From assembly GCF_011751865.2 (NCBI RefSeq), contig NZ_CP061770.1, positions 124,001-188,000 on the forward strand: a stretch of DNA of 64,000 bases, read 5' to 3'. The stretch comes from Salinibacterium sp. ZJ70 (GTDB taxonomy: Bacteria > Actinomycetota > Actinomycetes > Actinomycetales > Microbacteriaceae). Under the pieces are notes generated by a model. That model was not told the DNA's origin. It did not search any database and saw only the letters and a list, made by a program, of their open reading frames with translations. Shown piece by piece: positions 59,085 through 64,000 of the stretch; within the stretch, counting starts at the first letter, position 1; each line of letters begins with the position of its first letter. The translations under genes were made by a program, and so were the position numbers.

Positions 59085-60640
59085 TGACTGTGCCTTCGCT
59101 GTCGAGTGTTGCGCCTGGTGGGAGCGCAGTGTCATCGGGCTACGTGATCGGAGTCGACGCCGGCACGGGTGGTTGCAAGGTGACCGTGCTCGGCAGCGAA
59201 GGCACTATCCACGCGTCGGTCTACGTTCCGTATCCGTCGATCTACGCGCGGCCCGGGTGGGTCGAGCAGGACCCCGAGCAGTGGCGGGAGGCGGCGCTCT
59301 CGGGCGTCGCCCAGGCGCTCAGCGGCTTCAGCGCCGCGGAGCGCGCCGCCGTGCGCGGGCTGATCTTCTCGGCCCCCCACCACATCGCGGTGCTCCTGGA
59401 CGCCGATGGCCGTCCGGTGCGCAACGCGATCATGTGGAACGACCAGCGCAGCGGTGAGCAGGTGCGCCGCCTGCAGGAGGCGCACGGCGACCTCATCCTC
59501 GACGTCACACGCAACAACGTGAGCGCCACGTGGACGCTCGCCCACCTCGCCTGGCTCACCGATCACGAGCCCGAGGTGCGCGAGAAGGCCGTGCGCATGG
59601 TCTACATGAAGGACTACCTGCGTTCGGCGTTCTCGGGCGGAGACACCCTCACCGACTACATCGAGGGCGGCGGAACCCTGTACTGGGATCTGCGTCGCCG
59701 CGAATGGAGCCGTGAGCTTCTCGAGATCGTCGGCTTCGCGGATGTCGCGCAGCCGGAGATCGTCACGCCGACCACGGTCGTGGGCACGGTCACGGCGGCC
59801 GCCGCCGAGCGCACGGGCCTTCCGCTCGACGCGCTCGTCTATGTCGGCACGGCCGACAGCGCCGCCGAGATCTACGCGGCCGGCGGCGTGCGCCCCGGCG
59901 ACGCGGTTGTGAAGCTCGCGACGGCCGGCAACCTGCAGGTCGTGACGGATGCGCTGCCCAGCACGACGCGTCCGCTCACCTACGAGCACCCGATCGACGG
60001 CCAGTACTACGTCAACACCGCGACCAACTTCGCGGCGGCGTCGTTCCGCTGGTTCCGCGAGTCGTTCGTCGACGAGCTCGCCGCCGAGCGCGGCGTCGAG
60101 TCGTACGAGATCACCGAGTCCGACGTGTCGACGGTTCCCGCCGGCAGCCGCGGGCTCATGTTCCACCCGTACCTGAACGGCGAGCGGAGCCCGCTCTGGG
60201 ATCCGAAGCAGCGCGGGTCGTTCTTCGGCGTCACCCCCGTGCACGACCGCGCGCACTTCACGCGCGCCGTCATGGAGGGTGTGGCGATGTCGATCCGTCA
60301 CGCGTCCGAGGATCACGATCGCTTCCCCGAGAAGGCACGCCTTGTCGGTGGTGGCGCGAACAGCGTCACGTGGGGCCAGATCGTCTCGGACGTGCTCGGC
60401 ATCCCCGTCGAGGTTCCGGAGCTCGCCGATTCGTCGGCGGGAACCGCGCTTCTCGCGGCGACCGAGCTCGGCTGGTTCTCGGATGTCGCGGAGGCGGCCG
60501 ACTCGGCCCAGAACATCCTCCGCTCGCACGAGCCGAACCCGGCTGCCGTCGCGGTGTACGAGGAGCGCTTCGCGCTCTACACCGAGTACGAGCAGGCGAC
60601 CCGCTCGATCGCGCACCGTCTGGCTGACAGCGGGGCATGA
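59084..60640 (+). CDS. FGGY-family carbohydrate kinase (xylulokinase-like)
   Basis: 518 residues. The phosphate-1 motif is VIGVDAGTGGCKVTVLG (about 21-37). IMWNDQRSGEQ carries the catalytic Asp region. The second domain has VGTADSAAEIYAAGGVRPGDAVVKLATAG, FHPYLNGERSPLWDPKQRGSFFGV (FGGY signature 2 region), and LVGGGANSVTWGQIVSDVLGIPVEVPE. It phosphorylates a sugar, ketose or polyol with ATP; the exact substrate is not readable. Its start overlaps the oxidase stop (TGATG), so it is translationally coupled and probably acts on the oxidase product or on the same class of compound. Confidence 0.9.
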   Translation: MTVPSLSSVAPGGSAVSSGYVIGVDAGTGGCKVTVLGSEGTIHASVYVPYPSIYARPGWVEQDPEQWREAALSGVAQALSGFSAAERAAVRGLIFSAPHHIAVLLDADGRPVRNAIMWNDQRSGEQVRRLQEAHGDLILDVTRNNVSATWTLAHLAWLTDHEPEVREKAVRMVYMKDYLRSAFSGGDTLTDYIEGGGTLYWDLRRREWSRELLEIVGFADVAQPEIVTPTTVVGTVTAAAAERTGLPLDALVYVGTADSAAEIYAAGGVRPGDAVVKLATAGNLQVVTDALPSTTRPLTYEHPIDGQYYVNTATNFAAASFRWFRESFVDELAAERGVESYEITESDVSTVPAGSRGLMFHPYLNGERSPLWDPKQRGSFFGVTPVHDRAHFTRAVMEGVAMSIRHASEDHDRFPEKARLVGGGANSVTWGQIVSDVLGIPVEVPELADSSAGTALLAATELGWFSDVAEAADSAQNILRSHEPNPAAVAVYEERFALYTEYEQATRSIAHRLADSGA

Positions 60641-61557
60641 CCTCGCCGACCACGGGGGACGCGCAGCTCTCGCTTCGACAGCTGCGGCAGTTCCTCGTGG
60701 TCGCCCGCGAGGGCAACATGCGCCGCGCGGCCGAGCTGCTGTTCATCTCGCAGCCCGCGCTCTCGCTCAGCGTGCAGCAGCTTGAGCGCGAGCTGCGGGT
60801 GACGCTGTTCGAGCGCAGCGCGCGCGGTGTGGCGCTCACGGCGGCGGGCACGCTGTTCCGCGAGCGCGCACAGGCGCTTCTCGCGTCGGCGGAGGCGGCC
60901 GTCGCGGATGTGCGCGGCGTCGCCGGCATCCGCCCGATCCGCGTGGGATACCTGCACAGCGTCGGCGCGGAGCTGCTGACGCGCGTCATCACCGGATTCG
61001 AGCGCGAGTTCCCCGCGCATGCCGTCGAGGCGCGCAGCTTCGATCTGTCGGACCCGACGGCGGGTGTGGCCTCGGGGGCCGCGGATGTGGCGTTCACCCG
61101 CTCGCCGGTGCTCGATCCCGAGCTGCACCACCTCGATCTCGCGACCGAGCAGTGGGCGGTGTGCCTGCCGGATTCGCATCCGCTCGCGAGCCGCGAGGAG
61201 GTGGCGATCGAGGAGCTCCTGGATGAGCCGGTCGTCGCTGCTCCGGAGAGCGCCGGGTCGTGGCGCGATCACTGGATGGCGGCGCAGGCGCGCGGCGGCC
61301 GTCCCGCGATCGTCGCGGCGGTCGCGGCCACCTTCGAGGCCGAGTACCTGGCGGTCGCGCGGGGTCAGGGCATCAGCTTCACGACCACCGAGGCGGCGCG
61401 GCTGTTCCGCCCGCCAGGGGTGCGCTTCATCCCCGTCGCGGGCATGGAGCCCGCGCGCGTGACGATGACGTGGCGCTCGGATCTGCCGCATGTGCGGCGC
61501 TTCGTGGACTTCGTTCGCCACCAGGATCTGGGGTCTTCGGCTTCCCTGATCGTGTGA
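60637..61557 (+). CDS. LysR-family transcriptional regulator
   Basis: 306 residues. HTH (about 11-70): LSLRQLRQFLVVAREGNMRRAAELLFISQPALSLSVQQLERELRVTLFERSARGVALTAAG. The ligand domain follows (about 95-300: PIRVGYLHSVGAELLTRVITGFEREFP, ADVAFTRSPVLDPELHHLDL). It overlaps the kinase gene by 4 nt (ATGA). The candidate LysR box downstream (61597-61617) points to the aminotransferase gene as target, an unusual position for LysR because its target lies on the same strand just after it. Confidence 0.92.
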   Translation: MTSPTTGDAQLSLRQLRQFLVVAREGNMRRAAELLFISQPALSLSVQQLERELRVTLFERSARGVALTAAGTLFRERAQALLASAEAAVADVRGVAGIRPIRVGYLHSVGAELLTRVITGFEREFPAHAVEARSFDLSDPTAGVASGAADVAFTRSPVLDPELHHLDLATEQWAVCLPDSHPLASREEVAIEELLDEPVVAAPESAGSWRDHWMAAQARGGRPAIVAAVAATFEAEYLAVARGQGISFTTTEAARLFRPPGVRFIPVAGMEPARVTMTWRSDLPHVRRFVDFVRHQDLGSSASLIV

Positions 61558-61596
61558 TCCGAACAAACGACTTCTTCGCGAAACATCCCCGTGGTC

Positions 61597-61617
61597 AACT
61601 TGGTGACAGATCAAGTT
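61597..61617. promoter_or_regulatory. Candidate LysR box (T-N11-A dyad) before aminotransferase gene
   Basis: AACTTG-N9-CAAGTT is a perfect interrupted dyad that includes a T-N11-A core, the LysR-type recognition pattern. It lies 20 nt before the aminotransferase ATG and 39 nt past the lysR stop. Confidence 0.55.
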
Positions 61618-61637
61618 TTCGAGGAAAGGAATGATCA

Positions 61638-62954
61638 ATGGGGGAATCGCGAGACGCGATGCTCGAACAGGGCCGCAAGGCTCTGATGGGTGGGTTCGGC
61701 GCCGAGGGCGTGCGCAAGCCGGTGATCGTGAAGTCCGAGGGCGCGCGCGTCTGGGATGACCAGGGCAACTCCTTCATCGACCTCACCTCGCAGTCCTGGA
61801 CCAACAACATCGGCGGATCCGACCCGCGGATCGCTGAGGCCGCCTACCAGCAGGCGCTGCAGCTCAGCCACGTGCGCTCGATGTACCAGACCGAGCCGCA
61901 GCTCATGCTCGCCGCGCAGCTCGCCGAGATCGCTCCCGAGGGCCTCGGCAAGGTCGCCTTCAGCCTGCACGGCAGCACCGCGATCGAGACGGCGATGCGC
62001 CTCGCGCTCAAGAACTCCGACACCCCTGGTCCGTTCATCGCGCTCAACGACGCGTACCACGGCCGCACCTTCGCGACGATGGGACTCAGCTGGCCGCACG
62101 GCGAGCGTCGCTTCGACCAGCAGATCCCGTGGGCCATCCGCGTGCGCCAGCCCTACGCCTACCGTGCGCCGAAGGGCGTCTCGCCGAGCGAGTGGGCCGA
62201 GAAGTGCGCCGAGGACCTGCGCGAGGTCATCCGCGCGTCGCACACCCAGCGTCCCGTCGCGTTCATCATGGAGCCCGTCCAGGGCAACGGCACGCAGCTC
62301 GACTTCCCGGTCGAGTACTACCAGCGCGTGCGCGAGATCTGCTCCGAGACCGGCGTCTTCCTGATCTTCGACGAGATCCAGACGGGCTTCGGCCGCACGG
62401 GGAAGATGTGGGCCTCCGACTACTACGGAGTGACCCCCGACATCCTCGTCTTCGGCAAGGCCGCCGCCGGCGGTTACCCGCTCGCCGGCATCATCGCGCG
62501 CGAGGACATGAAGCCGTTCGGCCCCGGCGAGGACGCCCTCACCTTCGGCGGCTTCCCGCCGAGCATGGCGGCGGCGCTCGAGAACCTGCGCATCCTGCGC
62601 GAGGGCGACTACATCGAGAACGCGGCGCGCATGGGCGAGTACACCACCGGTCGCCTGAAGGAGCTCGCGGAGCGCCACCCGCTCATCGGCGAGGTGCGCG
62701 GCCCCGGCCTCCTCATCGGCGTCGAGCTGGTCGAGGATCGCGAGACCAAGGCACCCGCGATCAGCGCCACCGGCCAGGTGCTCGAGCGCGGATGGGAGCG
62801 CGGCGTGATGTTCGGCGAGACCCGTTTCGCGAACTCGGGCAACGTCGTCAAGTTCAAGCCCCCGATGTGCGTCACGAAGGACGAGATCGACATCTGCGTC
62901 GATGTCTTCGACGAGATCCTCACGGAGCTCGAAGCGGAGCGTGTAAACGCCTGA
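61638..62954 (+). CDS. Class III PLP-dependent aminotransferase (GabT/omega-transaminase type)
   Basis: 438 residues. PLP-binding landmarks: [18 protein letters not shown] (about 108-125), [46 protein letters not shown] with Asp245, and the Schiff-base lysine Lys274 in [14 protein letters not shown]. The group transfers an omega- or alpha-amino group from amines or amino acids to a 2-oxoacid or aldehyde. Substrate unknown. GAGGAAAGGA lies upstream of the ATG at 61638. It sits between the LysR regulator and a polyamine-type binding protein, consistent with amine catabolism. Confidence 0.92.
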   Translation: MGESRDAMLEQGRKALMGGFGAEGVRKPVIVKSEGARVWDDQGNSFIDLTSQSWTNNIGGSDPRIAEAAYQQALQLSHVRSMYQTEPQLMLAAQLAEIAPEGLGKVAFSLHGSTAIETAMRLALKNSDTPGPFIALNDAYHGRTFATMGLSWPHGERRFDQQIPWAIRVRQPYAYRAPKGVSPSEWAEKCAEDLREVIRASHTQRPVAFIMEPVQGNGTQLDFPVEYYQRVREICSETGVFLIFDEIQTGFGRTGKMWASDYYGVTPDILVFGKAAAGGYPLAGIIAREDMKPFGPGEDALTFGGFPPSMAAALENLRILREGDYIENAARMGEYTTGRLKELAERHPLIGEVRGPGLLIGVELVEDRETKAPAISATGQVLERGWERGVMFGETRFANSGNVVKFKPPMCVTKDEIDICVDVFDEILTELEAERVNA

Positions 62955-62984
62955 TTACGTTTCGGGCGACGAGGGCGTCTGGGG

Positions 62985-63024
62985 TTGACACGCCACCAAC
63001 CCGCTGAGATAGTCGTCTATACAA
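62985..63024 (+). promoter_or_regulatory. Promoter and HutC-type operator of binding-protein gene
   Basis: -35 TTGACA (62985-62990), 17-bp spacer, -10 GATAGT (63008-63013), operator TCGTCTATACAA (63013-63024). The 12-mer is identical to that at 57611-57622 and is placed the same way, starting on the last base of the -10 box. Confidence 0.8.
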
Positions 63025-63063
63025 CCAAGCACCACCTCCAACTCGAATATTGGGGAATCACAC

Positions 63064-64000
63064 ATGAAGAAGACCAAGCTCTTCGCCCTCGCCGCCGGCA
63101 CTGTTGCCGTCGCGATGACGATCACCGGCTGCACCACTGACGGCGGCAGCTCCAACAACGAGGGCGCCGCCAGCGACACCCTCTACTTCGCCGGATGGGG
63201 AGGCCAGTACCAGGAGGCCATCGCCGAGGCGATCATCAAGCCGTTCGAAGAGAAGTTCGGCGTGAAGGTCGTCCAGGACTCGCCGGTCGACTACGTCAAG
63301 ATCGAACAGATGGTTGCCGCGGGCAACATCACCTGGGACGTCACCGACAACGACCCGTTCTTCGTCAACCCGAACTGCGGCACGCTGTTCGAGGAGATCG
63401 ACCAGTCGGCGATCGAGGGTCTGCCCGAGGAGATCGTGGCGCCGTGCGCCGTGCCGATCATCCAGTACGCGCAGGTTCTCATGTACAACACGGAGACCTA
63501 CCCGGACCCGGCCACCGCGCCCAAGGGCTGGGAAGACTTCTTCGACACCGAGAAGTTCCCCGGCACGCGTGCCGTCGGCAACTACGCCACCTACGGTGCG
63601 GTCGAGGCCGCGCTCATGGCGGACGGCGTCGCCGAGGACGAGCTCTACCCGCTCGACTTCGACCGTGCGTACTCGAAGCTCGACACCATCCGCGACAGCC
63701 TCGTGTTCTGGGACACCGGTGCCCAGCAGGAGCAGCTCCTCGTCTCGGGTGAGCCCGACATGATGATCGCCTGGTCGGGCCGTGCGGCCACCCAGGTGCG
63801 CGGCGGAGCCACCTACGCCCCGGTCTTCGACCAGGCCGTGATCGCGTACAACACGCTCGCCATCACCAAGGGCTCCAAGAACAAGGAGCTCGCGGAGAAG
63901 TTCATCGCGTTCGCCCTCGAGGCCGAGCAGCAGAGCCGTCTGGCCGAGCTGATCGCCTACTCGCCCGGCAACCTGAACGCCACGCCGCAGCTCGACGAGA
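63064..64000 (+). CDS. Polyamine/iron-type ABC solute-binding lipoprotein, N-terminal part (cut by window edge)
   Basis: 312 residues are present with no stop before the right edge. The signal peptide starts MKKTKLFALAAG and ends in lipobox TITGC (Cys23). The mature part is a class-II PotD/PotF-like binding protein: LYFAGWGGQYQEAIAEAIIKPFEEKFGVKV, NITWDVTDNDPFFVN, WEDFFDTEKFPG, MMIAWSGRAATQVRGGA, FVKFIAFALE-like LAEKFIAFALEAEQQ. The ATG at 63064 has GGGGAA upstream. Permease and ATPase genes presumably follow to the right. Control by the HutC-type regulator at 56714-57448 is suggested by the shared operator. Confidence 0.9.
   Translation, partial: MKKTKLFALAAGTVAVAMTITGCTTDGGSSNNEGAASDTLYFAGWGGQYQEAIAEAIIKPFEEKFGVKVVQDSPVDYVKIEQMVAAGNITWDVTDNDPFFVNPNCGTLFEEIDQSAIEGLPEEIVAPCAVPIIQYAQVLMYNTETYPDPATAPKGWEDFFDTEKFPGTRAVGNYATYGAVEAALMADGVAEDELYPLDFDRAYSKLDTIRDSLVFWDTGAQQEQLLVSGEPDMMIAWSGRAATQVRGGATYAPVFDQAVIAYNTLAITKGSKNKELAEKFIAFALEAEQQSRLAELIAYSPGNLNATPQLDE

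Overview
The window is about 64 kb of GC-rich, gene-dense DNA from a high-GC Gram-positive bacterium, most likely an actinomycete of the Microbacteriaceae type. The grounds are the strong G/C bias at third codon positions, a DUF3073 gene, a bacterial sterol-carrier-like gene beside purD, lipoproteins and LAXTG-type cell-wall proteins, and many genes whose start codon sits 6 nt after a TANNNT box, the actinobacterial leaderless pattern. I see no rRNA, tRNA, CRISPR array, prophage or insertion sequence. The left edge cuts purD and the right edge cuts a solute-binding protein.

Layout. 1-6.5 kb: purine genes purD(-), purF(-), purM(+) with small conserved genes (SCP-like, DUF3073, PGPGW membrane protein) and a LAXTG surface protein. 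6.5-14 kb: flavin monooxygenase-like protein, then a carbohydrate locus (debranching-type glycosidase, LacI regulator, sugar-binding lipoprotein, two permeases, no ATPase). 14-20 kb: KimA-like potassium importer with two FluC fluoride-channel subunits, a PadR/DUF4097 pair and a TipA-type MerR regulator with a textbook 19-bp-spacer promoter. 20-26.5 kb: YczE-like protein and MocR regulator (divergent), an RND efflux pump, a lipoprotein esterase. 26.7-39 kb: DEAD-box helicase with a repetitive charged N-terminus, two paralogous four-cysteine lipoproteins followed by a MacAB-like exporter, and a 1,329-residue secreted nuclease/5'-nucleotidase fusion. 39-50.8 kb: an unusual hairpin cluster and recQ, a polyamine-type ABC operon carrying a YtcJ amidohydrolase, flotillin/NfeD, PlsC and a YpfJ-type metallopeptidase. 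51-64 kb: acyl-CoA oxidase/dehydrogenase, then a catabolic locus to the window end.

The last 11 kb is the most interesting part. It holds a D-lactate-dehydrogenase-like FAD/Fe-S enzyme, two GntR regulators of different subfamilies, a GlcD-type FAD oxidase, an FGGY kinase, a LysR regulator, a class III aminotransferase and a polyamine-type binding lipoprotein. Each regulator has a matching candidate operator. A GTnTAnAC site (HutC type) occurs as an identical 12-mer in two promoters, in both cases starting on the last base of the -10 box. A TnGTnnnACnA site (FadR/FCD type) precedes the FAD/Fe-S gene. A T-N11-A dyad precedes the aminotransferase. Together these suggest one regulated uptake and oxidation pathway whose substrate cannot be named from sequence alone.
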